In this document: one piece after another, positions 36,957-46,028 of the stretch | Layout of the letters: each line of letters begins with the position of its first letter | How positions within the stretch are numbered: the first letter of the stretch is position 1 | Program-made: the position numbers and the translations under genes | NCBI RefSeq assembly: GCF_003387355.1 | Contig: NZ_QUNH01000002.1 | Span: forward strand, 935,986 to 999,985 | From: Winogradskyella sediminis | GTDB taxonomy: Bacteria; Bacteroidota; Bacteroidia; Flavobacteriales; Flavobacteriaceae | Direction: 5' to 3' | Length of the DNA: 64,000 nt | Notes under the pieces: model-generated | Database searches by the model: none | Seen by the model: the letters and a program-made list of their open reading frames with translations, nothing else | Told to the model about the DNA's origin: nothing

Positions 36957-37427
36957 TTAATCGTCATTGTTTTTACGCTTCTTCTTTTTACGCTTTTTTT
37001 TCTTATCCTTAACCACCTCTTTTTCATTAAAATCACCTTTAATAAGTTCTTTAATTTTTTCCATGTCAGATTTAGAAATCAGTTCTTGCAATTCTAAAAA
37101 ATGGGTGTCTTCTAAATTTTTTACAGCTTCTTCACGATCTAAACGATGTTCGAACTTGGTATTTAAAAGCGCTATTTTTTCCTCGAGAAAACTGTTTAAA
37201 TTAATTTTAATGATTTGCTTTTGAAACTCATCAGCTTCTAATGTGGTTAAGAAATTGGCAATGTATTGTTCTTTGCGTTCTTCTGCTTCGCGCTCGTACT
37301 TTGCAATTTCTTGTTTAGTAGGTTCTCTGTTGCTTTGTGGTATATTGTTGAGGCTACTTCCTCGACGTTGCGCGTGCACGTTTAAACCTAACAGAATAGC
37401 AAAAATAAATAAAACTACTTTTTTCAT
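36957..37427 (-). CDS. Secreted helical protein with Lys-rich tail, unknown function
   Basis: A 156-residue protein with a signal peptide (MKKVVLFIFAILLGLNVHAQ). A mostly helical, charged region (KYEREAEERKEQYIANFLTT, LEADEFQKQIIKINLNSFLE) resembles Spy/LTXXQ-type periplasmic proteins. The C-terminal tail is KDKKKKRKKKKRKNNDD, very basic. It follows arsC by 10 bp on the same strand and may be co-transcribed. It is separated from the receptor gene by 124 bp with its own promoter. Confidence 0.65.
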   Translation of the reverse strand: MKKVVLFIFAILLGLNVHAQRRGSSLNNIPQSNREPTKQEIAKYEREAEERKEQYIANFLTTLEADEFQKQIIKINLNSFLEEKIALLNTKFEHRLDREEAVKNLEDTHFLELQELISKSDMEKIKELIKGDFNEKEVVKDKKKKRKKKKRKNNDD

Positions 37428-37437
37428 AATAGTAAAG

Positions 37438-37779
37438 TTAAATAATGTCTTTAATAGCTTCTGGTGGTCTGCCTATAACTGCTTTATCTTCATTAATAAC
37501 GATAGGACGTTCTATGAGCTTTGGATGGTTAACCATAGCTGCAATAATCTCGTTATCGGTAAGCGATTTTCCTTTATATTCAGATTTCCAAATGGCTTCG
37601 TTTTTTCGGATTAAATCTATAGGCTTTATTCCTAATTTTATAATAATATCCTGTAACTCTACAGAGGTTAAATTGTTTTCAAGATATTTTATGGTTTCAA
37701 AAGATTTACCAGATGCTTCTAATATGGCAAGACCTTGTCTCGATTTTGAACAACGTGGATTGTGGTATATTTTAATCAT
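37438..37779 (-). CDS. arsC: ArsC-family glutaredoxin-fold reductase
   Basis: A 113-residue ArsC/Spx-like protein of thioredoxin fold. The active-site motif HNPRCSKSRQGL has the reactive Cys10. GIKPIDLIRKNEAIWKSEY and the IVINEDKAVIGRPPEAI end, holding the family's conserved RP, match glutaredoxin-type arsenate reductases (YfgD/ArsC). No arsR, arsB or acr3 is nearby, so a housekeeping role is as likely as arsenate reduction. Confidence 0.82.
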   Translation of the reverse strand: MIKIYHNPRCSKSRQGLAILEASGKSFETIKYLENNLTSVELQDIIIKLGIKPIDLIRKNEAIWKSEYKGKSLTDNEIIAAMVNHPKLIERPIVINEDKAVIGRPPEAIKDII

Positions 37780-37892
37780 AATATTTCTCGAGAAAGCGAG
37801 AGGCTTTTATTTGTTGTTAAACGTTATGATGTTTGAAATCTAATATAGTGAAAAATCATGGTTTTAATTGTATTTTAAATTGATTATCACCA

Positions 37893-38997
37893 TTATAATG
37901 CCGAATCTTCTTTTTGGCCCATCATCATTAAATAGGCTTTTAAAAAGGGTTCAATATCACCATCCATTACAGCATCTACATTTCCGGTTTCGTGTGATGA
38001 ACGGACATCTTTAACTAATTTATAGGGATGCATAACGTAATTTCTAATCTGACTTCCCCATTCAATTTTCATTTTTCCAGCTTCAATATCATCACGTTGA
38101 GCCATTTGTTTTTGCAATTCAATTTCATACAATTGAGACTTCAACATTTGCATCGCTCTTGTTCTATTATCGTGTTGCGAACGCGTTTCTGAACATTGAA
38201 TTTGAATACCAGATGGTTTATGCAAAAGTTGCACTTTGGTTTCCACTTTATTTACATTTTGTCCGCCAGCTCCACTAGATCTCGCTGTTGTAATTTCAAT
38301 ATCAGCTGGATTAATATCTATTTCAATAGTGTCATCAACAAGCGGATAAACATATACCGAGGCAAAACTGGTATGACGTTTAGCGTTACTGTCAAATGGT
38401 GAAATTCGAACCAAACGATGCACTCCATTTTCTCCTTTAAGCCATCCAAAAGCATAAGCTCCTTCAATTTCTAAAGTCACGGTTTTTATACCAGCAACAT
38501 CACCTTCTTGCATGTTGAGTTCTCTAACTTTAAAGCCGCTTTTTTCTGCGTACATTAAATACATACGCATTAGCATATTAGCCCAATCGCAAGATTCTGT
38601 TCCACCTGCTCCAGCAGTGATCTGAAGTACAGCACTGAGACTGTCTCCTTCTTCTGACAGCATATTTTTAAACTCTAATTTTTCAATGGCATCGGTTGCA
38701 GTTTTAAAACGCGCTTCCACATTTTCCATAGGCGCTTCGTCTTCTTTGTAGAATTCATAGATGACTTCTAAATCTTCAAATAGCGATTTGGCATTGTTAA
38801 AGTCATTAACCCAACTCTTTTTCTCTCTAATGGATTTCATAACCGTTTCGGCCGCTTTAGAGTCGTTCCAGAAATTTGGATCAAATGTTTGTTCTTCTTC
38901 GTTAGCGATTTCTATAAGTTTAGCATCTAAGTCAAAGATATTGTCTAAGTACGTCTAGACGGGAATTAAGATCTTTTATTTGATCTGATGTAATCAT
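37893..38997 (-). CDS. prfB: Peptide chain release factor 2, programmed +1 frameshift
   Basis: RF2 terminates translation at UGA and UAA. The full gene begins at ATG 38997, reads 21 codons ending CTT (38937-38935), skips one T (38934), and resumes at GAC (38933) to the stop at 37893: complement(join(37893..38933,38935..38997)), 367 residues. The shift site TAT CTT TGA C is the classic prfB site where in-frame UGA controls RF2 level. Conserved RF2 motifs are [15 protein letters not shown] (SPF codon recognition) and [14 protein letters not shown] (GGQ catalysis). Simple ORF calling gives only the truncated version from 38840. Confidence 0.95.
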
Positions 38998-39137
38998 AGT
39001 TTAAGATAGTTTTATACAAATATAAGGCGCGTGAATAAAGTGCCATAATTTTGAATCGGTTTTTTGGAATTTCCGTAGTTTTATGGATTGTAAAAAGCAT
39101 TAATTTAATTATTTTCAACCTTACAGAAAAAATTAAT

Positions 39138-40157
39138 ATGATTATAGATTTAAGAAGTGATACAGTTACTAAAGCCTCTAAAGGTATGCTAGATGCTATG
39201 TTTTCGGCTGAAGTTGGAGATGATGTTTTTAGAGAAGATCCTACGGTTAATAAGCTTGAAGAACGATTAGCAACTTTATTCGGAAAGGAAAAGGCGCTAT
39301 TCTTTCCTTCAGGCAGTATGGCGAATCAAATAGCTATCAAATTGCATACGCAACCTGGAGAGCAGGTAATTTGTGATAAATACGCTCATATTTATAATTA
39401 TGAAGTCGGTGGCGTGGCATTTCATAGCGGAGCTTCTTGTAAATTAATCGATGGTCAACGTGGTATGTTTACAGCAGAGCAAGTGGAAGAAGCCATTAAT
39501 CCTTCCGAATATTATTATAGTCAAACCCGTTTGGTTGAGGTTGAAAACACGACTAATAAAGGTGGAGGTGCTTGCTGGGATTTTCAAGAATTTGAAAAAA
39601 TTAAAACCGTTTGTAAAAGGCATAATTTAGGCTTTCATATCGATGGTGCAAGAGTGTGGAATGCTATGGTTGCTAAAAATGAAATGCCAGTGCAATATGG
39701 ACATACTTTCGATACCATTTCGGTCTGTTTAAGTAAAGGTTTAGGTTGTCCTGTAGGGTCTGTTTTAATCGGTGATGCAGACATTATGAAGCGGTCCTTA
39801 AGCTTAAGAAAACTCTTTGGAGGTAATATGAGGCAAATAGGATATTTAGCTGCAGCAGGTTTGTATGCCTTAGATCATAATATTGAAAGATTGGCTGATG
39901 ACCATAAAAAAGCTAAAGAAATAGGAGTAGAGTTGTCTACATTGTCTATGATTAAAAAAGTGGAACCTATTGAAACCAATATTGTTATTTTTGAGTTAAA
40001 TGAAGATGTCGATGAAGCAAAATTTTTAAATAAATTAAAAGAAAATAATATTTTTATAATTGGTATGGGAAGTCGTAAGCTTAGAATGGTTACTCATCTA
40101 GATTATACAGATGCTATGCACAATACCTTATTAGAAGTTTTACGTAAGCTTAAATAA
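39138..40157 (+). CDS. Low-specificity L-threonine aldolase
   Basis: A PLP enzyme of fold type I splitting L-threonine/allo-threonine to glycine and acetaldehyde. It starts [17 protein letters not shown] (ATG 39138; 339 residues), the family start; an upstream TTG would add 29 hydrophobic residues with no homology. Signatures: [43 protein letters not shown] and the PLP lysine in [13 protein letters not shown]. The acetaldehyde produced could feed the aldehyde dehydrogenase at 26.5 kb, but that link is only speculation. Confidence 0.92.
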   Translation: MIIDLRSDTVTKASKGMLDAMFSAEVGDDVFREDPTVNKLEERLATLFGKEKALFFPSGSMANQIAIKLHTQPGEQVICDKYAHIYNYEVGGVAFHSGASCKLIDGQRGMFTAEQVEEAINPSEYYYSQTRLVEVENTTNKGGGACWDFQEFEKIKTVCKRHNLGFHIDGARVWNAMVAKNEMPVQYGHTFDTISVCLSKGLGCPVGSVLIGDADIMKRSLSLRKLFGGNMRQIGYLAAAGLYALDHNIERLADDHKKAKEIGVELSTLSMIKKVEPIETNIVIFELNEDVDEAKFLNKLKENNIFIIGMGSRKLRMVTHLDYTDAMHNTLLEVLRKLK

Positions 40158-40162
40158 AAGTG

Positions 40163-40569
40163 ATGGTTTATAAAAACAGAACCTATTTTGCTGCCATACA
40201 GCTATTGTCATACTCTTGTTATATGGTAGTTCTCGTTTAGTTGAATATTTTTATTGAAGTATTTTTTGGTTTTACACCACTGTTCTTTTGACTTTAGTCT
40301 GTATAATATTGAATATCAAAGCCTTGCCTAAAAGGATAGACCTTTTAGACAAAGCATCAAATTTTAAAGTTTTAAACTATAGGATAGCTATTTATAATTT
40401 TAGCAATATCATTATTATACTGCTATCTATTTTTAAAATTTACGACTATTTTTTTACCAGTAATAGTTCAATGTCTCACCTATCTTTTATGTATTGGGTA
40501 CTATTTTTAATGATGTGTATAAGTACTTTAATCGTAAAAGTGACAAGAGTGAGAAATGCTTCGATTTAA
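40163..40569 (+). pseudogene. Probable broken small membrane protein gene
   Basis: An ATG at 40163 reads MVYKNRTYFAAIQLLSYSCY plus MVVLV, then TAG. The same frame continues as hydrophobic LNIFIEVFFGFTPLFF to a TGA at about 40288, where a one-base shift joins a 93-codon frame (TLVCIILNIKALPKR, then RIAIYNFSNIIIILLSIF, then FMYWVLFLMMCISTLIVKV). Together they would make a four-helix membrane protein of about 135 residues. The intact part starts only with TTG. It could alternatively be a live 93-residue protein. No family recognised. Confidence 0.45.
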
Positions 40570-40597
40570 AATAATCGAGCATTATAATTGGTAAGAA

Positions 40598-40921
40598 CTA
40601 TTTAAACATATCCATGCCAGGAATGTTTGGCATCCCTTCCTTAGCTACAGCAGCAACTTCAGTTTCGTGCACATTTGTTGCTTTTTCAATCGCTTTATTT
40701 AAAGTTAAGATTAAATAATCTTCTAACATATCCTTATCTTCTAGTAGCTCGTCATCAATGGCAATAGATTTAATAGTTCTATTGGCTGTGATTGTTACTT
40801 TTAGCTTATCGTCATTACTCGCTTCGTCAATTAAAACGGTGTGTAGGCGTTGTTTTGTCTCTTCAACTTTTTTTTGAGCATCCTTTAATTTGCTCATCAT
40901 TCCCATCATATCTCCAAACAT
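40598..40921 (-). CDS. YbaB/EbfC nucleoid-associated protein
   Basis: A 107-residue DNA-binding dimer of the YbaB/EbfC family. It begins [20 protein letters not shown] (helix), then strands [20 protein letters not shown] and [15 protein letters not shown], and a C-terminal helix [19 protein letters not shown]. It is usually encoded next to recR or dnaX; here it stands alone, divergent from the S9 peptidase gene 74 bp away. Confidence 0.92.
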   Translation of the reverse strand: MFGDMMGMMSKLKDAQKKVEETKQRLHTVLIDEASNDDKLKVTITANRTIKSIAIDDELLEDKDMLEDYLILTLNKAIEKATNVHETEVAAVAKEGMPNIPGMDMFK

Positions 40922-40995
40922 AATCTAGTGTTTTAAAATTTTACGATGCAAAATTACTAAATTGCGCCTCTTTTTAGAATAAATATTCATAACAA

Positions 40996-43059
40996 ATGAT
41001 AAAAAAATCTGATATAAATCCTCCTGTAGCTAAGAAAATTCCTCATCAACTCGAAAAGCACGGAGATGTTCGCATTGATAATTATTTTTGGATGAAGGAT
41101 AGAGAGCATCCCGAAGTTATCGATTACCTGAATGCCGAAAACGATTATTGTGATTCTCAGATGGCACATACTAAGGGGTTTCAGGCAGATTTGTTTGAAG
41201 AAATGAAAGCCAGAATTAAAGAGGATGATTCTTCTGTACCTTATAAATACAATGGGTATTGGTATATTACTAAATATGAAAAGGGAAAAGATTATCCTAT
41301 TTATACTAGAAAAAAGGAGAGCTTAGATAATCCTGAAGAGTTATTATTTGACTGCAATAAAATGGCGGAAGGGGAAAGCTATTTTAAATTGGCAGGCATT
41401 AGTATTAGTCCAGATAATAAACTGGTATCTTATGGAATTGATACCACAGGAAGACGAAATTACACTATATATATAAAAGATTTAAAAACGCATCAGGTTG
41501 CTGAAGATAGAATAGAGAGTACAACAGGCTCATCAAGTTGGGCTAATGACAATGCCACTTTATTTTACACTAAAAAAGATGAGGTTACTTTAAGGGCATT
41601 TCAAATTTATAAACACCGTTTAGGAGATCAATCTGAAGATGAACTTGTGTTTCAAGAAGGCGATGATACCTTTGGTGCTGCCGTTTACAAGTCAAAATCT
41701 AGAAAATATATTATTATCGCATGCTACAGCACATTAACCAATGAGTACCATGTTTTGGATGCCGATAATCCTGAAGGAAAATTCAAGGTTTTTCAGCCAC
41801 GAATTAGAGGTCTAGAATATAGTATTTCGCATTACGATAATCATTTTTATATTCTAACGAATAAAGATAAGGCGACGAATTTTAAATTGATGAAAACGCC
41901 AGAATCTGATACAGCAATTGAACATTGGACAGAAGTCATAGAACATAGAGATGATGTTTTAATTGAAGGTATTGATATTTTTAAAGATTACTTAGTTATC
42001 AGTGAACGTAGAAATGGTTTAAATGAAATAAGAATAAAACGCTGGGACGGAACCGATGATTATTATTTGCCTTTTGATAACGAAACCTATACATGCTATA
42101 CTAGTATTAATGTAGACTTTGAAACCGAAATTTTAAGATATGGCTACAATTCCTTAACAACACCAACTTCGGTTATAGATTTTAATATGCGAACTAAAAC
42201 TAAAGTTGTTTTAAAAGAACAAGAAGTATTAGATCCAACATTTAATAAAGACAATTATATATCCGAACGTATTTGGGCCACTGCAGACGATGGAACAAAG
42301 ATTCCGATGTCGTTGGTATATAAAAAAGGCCTTAAAAAGGATGGTAATAATCCGCTATTGCAGTACGCTTATGGCAGTTATGGTTCTACAATAGATCCTT
42401 ATTTTTCAACAGTAAGGCTAAGTCTTTTAAATCGTGGATTTATCTATGTCATTACACATGTTAGAGGTGGTGAGTATTTAGGGCGTCATTGGTACGAAGG
42501 AGGTAAATTATTAAATAAAAAGAATACATTTTCAGATTTTATAGCGTGTTCTGTTCATTTAATCAAGGAGCGCTATACGTCATCTTCACATTTATATGCT
42601 ATGGGAGGTAGTGCCGGAGGTTTGTTAATGGGAGCTATTGTTAATTCTGCACCAGAATTATATAATGGTGTTATTGCCGCTGTGCCTTTTGTAGACGTTA
42701 TTACTACGATGCTAGATGATTCTATACCTTTAACTACAGGTGAATATGACGAATGGGGAAATCCTAACGATAAACTCTATTATGATTATATAAAATCGTA
42801 TTCACCTTACGATAATGTAGAAGCAAAGGAGTATCCTAATATGTTGATTACAACTGGGCTTCATGATTCTCAGGTACAATATTGGGAGCCAGCAAAATGG
42901 GTTTCCAAACTTAGAGAACTAAAAACAGACTCAAATAAATTATATTTAAAAACTAATATGGATGCAGGACATGGTGGTGCATCTGGCCGTTTTGAAAGCC
43001 TAAAAGAAGACGCAGAAGAGTTTGCGTTCTTACTCGATTTAGAAGGAATTACAGAATAG
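40996..43059 (+). CDS. ptrB: S9 family peptidase, oligopeptidase B
   Basis: A 687-residue prolyl-oligopeptidase-family serine peptidase. A beta-propeller (about residues 60-390) precedes an alpha/beta-hydrolase. The catalytic Ser is in YAMGGSAGGLLMGA, the Asp probably near HDSQVQYWEPAKW, and the His in NMDAGHGGASGR. NYFWMKDREHPEVIDYLNAE at the N-terminus and THVRGGEYLGRHWYEGGK are PtrB hallmarks. Oligopeptidase B cleaves after basic residues. No signal peptide is visible, so it is probably cytoplasmic. Confidence 0.93.
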   Translation: MIKKSDINPPVAKKIPHQLEKHGDVRIDNYFWMKDREHPEVIDYLNAENDYCDSQMAHTKGFQADLFEEMKARIKEDDSSVPYKYNGYWYITKYEKGKDYPIYTRKKESLDNPEELLFDCNKMAEGESYFKLAGISISPDNKLVSYGIDTTGRRNYTIYIKDLKTHQVAEDRIESTTGSSSWANDNATLFYTKKDEVTLRAFQIYKHRLGDQSEDELVFQEGDDTFGAAVYKSKSRKYIIIACYSTLTNEYHVLDADNPEGKFKVFQPRIRGLEYSISHYDNHFYILTNKDKATNFKLMKTPESDTAIEHWTEVIEHRDDVLIEGIDIFKDYLVISERRNGLNEIRIKRWDGTDDYYLPFDNETYTCYTSINVDFETEILRYGYNSLTTPTSVIDFNMRTKTKVVLKEQEVLDPTFNKDNYISERIWATADDGTKIPMSLVYKKGLKKDGNNPLLQYAYGSYGSTIDPYFSTVRLSLLNRGFIYVITHVRGGEYLGRHWYEGGKLLNKKNTFSDFIACSVHLIKERYTSSSHLYAMGGSAGGLLMGAIVNSAPELYNGVIAAVPFVDVITTMLDDSIPLTTGEYDEWGNPNDKLYYDYIKSYSPYDNVEAKEYPNMLITTGLHDSQVQYWEPAKWVSKLRELKTDSNKLYLKTNMDAGHGGASGRFESLKEDAEEFAFLLDLEGITE

Positions 43060-43074
43060 TTTGAAAAAAAATGT

Positions 43075-43082
43075 TACCTTTG
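43075..43082 (+). promoter_or_regulatory. -7 box for the cysteine-synthase-like gene
   Basis: TACCTTTG is an exact TAnnTTTG, 48 bp ahead of the ATG at 43131. The nearest TTTG (43061) is too close for a -33 element. Confidence 0.5.
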
Positions 43083-43130
43083 CGAGGTTTTAGGTGTCTA
43101 ATAAATAACGACTGCTGAAAAATTTCATTT

Positions 43131-44168
43131 ATGAAAAACAACAAAAATGTATTTGATAATGTGTTACAACTTATAGGTAACACTCCTCTAATCAAATTAA
43201 ATAGAATGACTGCCAACTTTGATGGCGATTTTTATGCTAAAGTAGAAGCTTTTAATCCAGGTCATTCGTCAAAAGACAGAATTGCATTACATATTATTGA
43301 AGAAGCAGAGCGTCAAGGTATTTTATCACCTGGAGATACAATTATAGAAACGACATCTGGTAATACAGGTTTTAGTATTGCTATGGTAAGTATTATAAAA
43401 GGCTATGAATGTATTTTGGCTGTGAGTTCTAAATCTTCTGCAGATAAAATAGATATGTTAAAATCTATGGGTGCAAAGGTTTATGTTTGTCCTGCGCATG
43501 TTAAAGCAGATGATCCACGTTCTTATTACGAAGTAGCAAAACGTTTACACGAAGAGAATAAAGGATCTATCTACATCAATCAGTATTTTAATCAATTAAA
43601 TATTGATGCGCATTACAACTCTACTGGTCCAGAAATTTGGGAACAGACAGAAGGTGAGATCACACACTTAATTGCTTGTAGTGGAACCGGAGGAACTATC
43701 TCTGGAATCTCTAAGTACTTAAAAGAGCAAAACCCAAATGTAAAAGTTATTGGTGTAGATGCTTATGGTTCTGTATTACAAAAATATCATGAAACGCGTG
43801 AGTTTGATGACAAAGAGATTTACCCTTATAGAATTGAAGGTTTAGGAAAGAATTTAATTCCTACGGCCACAGATTTTGATGCTATAGATAAGTTTGTAAA
43901 AGTTACAGATGAAGAAAGCGCTCATACGGCAAGAGAAATTTCAAATACTGAAGGTCTATTTGTTGGGTACACAAGTGGAGCAGCAATGCAAGCTATAAAA
44001 CAATTACAAGAAGAAGGAGAATTTAAAGCTTCGGATAAAATTGTAGTGATATTCCCTGATCATGGATCACGTTATATGAGTAAAGTTTATAATGATAAAT
44101 GGATGGAAGATCAAGGGTTTTTTGACAGTTCGCGTCTTGTGCAATCGAGTATAGAATACGTTAAATAA
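43131..44168 (+). CDS. PLP-dependent cysteine/cysteate synthase family protein
   Basis: A fold-type II PLP enzyme of 345 residues. [15 protein letters not shown] is the N-terminal signature, the PLP lysine is Lys48 in [11 protein letters not shown], the substrate loop is [13 protein letters not shown], and the phosphate cradle is [12 protein letters not shown]. The lysine context HSSKDR departs from the usual GSVKDR of O-acetylserine sulfhydrylases and cystathionine beta-synthases. Together with the alpha-oxoamine synthase 0.5 kb downstream, it may make cysteate for sulfonolipids. Plain cysteine synthase or cystathionine beta-synthase remains possible. A strong terminator follows. Confidence 0.85.
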   Translation: MKNNKNVFDNVLQLIGNTPLIKLNRMTANFDGDFYAKVEAFNPGHSSKDRIALHIIEEAERQGILSPGDTIIETTSGNTGFSIAMVSIIKGYECILAVSSKSSADKIDMLKSMGAKVYVCPAHVKADDPRSYYEVAKRLHEENKGSIYINQYFNQLNIDAHYNSTGPEIWEQTEGEITHLIACSGTGGTISGISKYLKEQNPNVKVIGVDAYGSVLQKYHETREFDDKEIYPYRIEGLGKNLIPTATDFDAIDKFVKVTDEESAHTAREISNTEGLFVGYTSGAAMQAIKQLQEEGEFKASDKIVVIFPDHGSRYMSKVYNDKWMEDQGFFDSSRLVQSSIEYVK

Positions 44169-44186
44169 AGTATTTATAGATTATAA

Positions 44187-44225
44187 AAACACCTATCACA
44201 GGCAACTGTGATAGGTGTTTTTTTG
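44187..44225 (+). terminator. Strong terminator after the cysteine-synthase-like gene
   Basis: AACACCTATCACAG / CTGTGATAGGTGTT is a perfect 14-bp stem with a GCAA tetraloop, followed by seven or more T residues. Confidence 0.92.
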
Positions 44226-44688
44226 TTTTAATTTATCTAAGCGAGAATTTTTTAAATCTTTGAAGGAGCACTTTTAGTATGGAAATATGCCGAGAATTTA
44301 ACTAAATATTCTATATGATTTAATAGTATTTTTTATAGTAAATATTTGACTTCAATGACTTGTTATCTAGTTAATTAGTTTGGTTTTGTTGTAGCGAAAT
44401 AAACATTTAGAATGCTGTAGTTTTACTTGTTCTCTATACCGTTTGCATAAATATTAAATTATTAAAATAAGGTATACATATCATCCCACAATTTGAAATA
44501 CGAATGTGTAATCATTTAGCCACATTTTATTGTTCAAAACTTAGTTAATACTTAATTAAATAAATTATGCAATCATAATATTATTAATTAATTTTGCGAG
44601 CACTAACAAGATTAAATTAACTTAATGATTATTGATTGATTATGCATGTTTTTTTGTGTAAACAATTTGATAACTGTAAAATTAGAGC
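44226..44688 (+). promoter_or_regulatory. Long 5' region of the oxoamine synthase gene with -7 box
   Basis: This 463-bp AT-rich spacer has no ORF, tRNA or known riboswitch that I can see. An exact -7 box TAATTTTG lies at 44589-44596, giving a leader of about 85 nt before ATG 44689. No TTTG -33 is well placed. The upstream 360 bp contain only scattered A/T tracts. Confidence 0.5.
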
Positions 44689-45948
44689 ATGAAGGATTTA
44701 TTTGCAAAGATTTATAAAGATAAAGGACCACTAGGAAAATGGGCATCTCAAGCCGAAGGATATTTTGTTTTTCCTAAGCTTGAAGGTGAAATCTCTAATA
44801 GAATGACGTTTCAAGGTAAAGATGTTATTACGTGGAGTATCAATGACTATTTGGGTTTAGCAAATCATCCAGAAGTGAGGAAGGTAGATGGTGAAGCTGG
44901 TGTTAAATATGGTTCGGCTTACCCAATGGGAGCCAGAATGATGTCTGGTCACACCGATTTACATGAACAATTACAAAACGAATTAGCTGCTTTTGTTAAT
45001 AAAGAGGCAGCATATTTATTAAACTTTGGTTATCAAGGTATGGTTTCTACTATCGATGCCTTGGTTGCAAAAGATGATATTATAGTATACGATGTAGATG
45101 CTCACGCTTGTATTATTGATGGTGTTCGTTTGCATATGGGAAAACGTTTTACTTACAAACACAACGATATTGAAAGCCTAGAGAAAAACCTTGAACGCGC
45201 TACTAAAATGGCAGAGCAAACAGGTGGTGGAATCTTAGTGATTTCGGAAGGTGTTTTTGGAATGCGTGGTGAACAAGGTCGATTAAAAGAGATTGTTGAA
45301 CTAAAGAAAAAATTCAACTTTAGATTTTTTGTAGATGATGCTCATGGCTTCGGTACACTTGGTGCTACTGGCGCAGGAACAGGTGAGGAGCAAGGTGTAC
45401 AAGATGAAATAGACGTTTATTTTGCTACTTTTGCAAAATCAATGGCAAGTACTGGTGCATTTATTGCAGCTGATCAAGAAATTATTGACTACTTAAAATA
45501 CAACTTACGTTCTCAAATGTTCGCAAAGTCCTTACAAATGCAACTCGTTGTCGGAGCTTTAAAACGTTTGGATATGTTACGCACAATGCCAGAACTTAAA
45601 AAGAATCTTTGGACGATTGTTAATGCGTTACAATCAGGTTTAAAAGATCGTGGTTTTGATATAGGAACGACACAAAGCTGTGTGACTCCAGTTTATTTAA
45701 AAGGAAGTATTCCTGAAGCTATGGCTTTGGTTAGAGATTTACGTGAGAATCATGGAATATTTTGTTCTATAGTGGTATACCCAGTTATACCTAAAGGATT
45801 AATCTTATTAAGAATGATTCCTACAGCAACACATACCCTAGAAGATGTTAAAGAAACTTTAGACGCTTTTGATGCGATTAGAGAGCGCTTAGTAAACGGT
45901 ACATATAAAAGAATGTCAGCAGCATTAATAGCTGCAATGGGTGAATAA
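44689..45948 (+). CDS. Alpha-oxoamine synthase family PLP enzyme (cysteate/serine acyltransferase candidate)
   Basis: A fold-type I PLP enzyme of 419 residues, of the family of Kbl, BioF and serine palmitoyltransferase. Motifs: NDYLGLANHPEVRK, GARMMSGHTDLHEQLQNELA, DAHACIIDGVRLH, FFVDDAHGFGTLG and the PLP lysine Lys250 in FATFAKSMASTGAF. The N-terminal extension and FPKLEGEIS segment fit Bacteroidota lipid-forming members rather than Kbl. These join an acyl group to cysteate (capnine, sulfonolipids) or serine (sphingolipids). The preceding cysteate-synthase-like gene favours cysteate; sequence alone does not settle it. Confidence 0.85.
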   Translation: MKDLFAKIYKDKGPLGKWASQAEGYFVFPKLEGEISNRMTFQGKDVITWSINDYLGLANHPEVRKVDGEAGVKYGSAYPMGARMMSGHTDLHEQLQNELAAFVNKEAAYLLNFGYQGMVSTIDALVAKDDIIVYDVDAHACIIDGVRLHMGKRFTYKHNDIESLEKNLERATKMAEQTGGGILVISEGVFGMRGEQGRLKEIVELKKKFNFRFFVDDAHGFGTLGATGAGTGEEQGVQDEIDVYFATFAKSMASTGAFIAADQEIIDYLKYNLRSQMFAKSLQMQLVVGALKRLDMLRTMPELKKNLWTIVNALQSGLKDRGFDIGTTQSCVTPVYLKGSIPEAMALVRDLRENHGIFCSIVVYPVIPKGLILLRMIPTATHTLEDVKETLDAFDAIRERLVNGTYKRMSAALIAAMGE

Positions 45949-45970
45949 TTCACTTAGAGTTATCCCTAAA

Positions 45971-46008
45971 AAAAAACGGTCATCACTTTTAAGTGATGAC
46001 CGTTTTTT
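45971..46008. terminator. Bidirectional terminator
   Basis: AAAAAACGGTCATCACTT and AAGTGATGACCGTTTTTT form a perfect 18-bp stem with a 2-nt spacer. It serves the convergent genes ending at 45948 and 46029. Confidence 0.95.
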
Positions 46009-46028
46009 ACTCCCGTAATTTTTTACTG

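Noticed and set aside
38840..38997. prfB starting at the internal ATG 38840
   Set aside because: The CTT TGA C frameshift site and N-terminal RF2 sequence upstream show that the gene starts at 38997.
39051..39137. Extended threonine aldolase N-terminus from TTG 39051
   Set aside because: The extension does not belong to the family; [11 protein letters not shown] at 39138 is the standard start.
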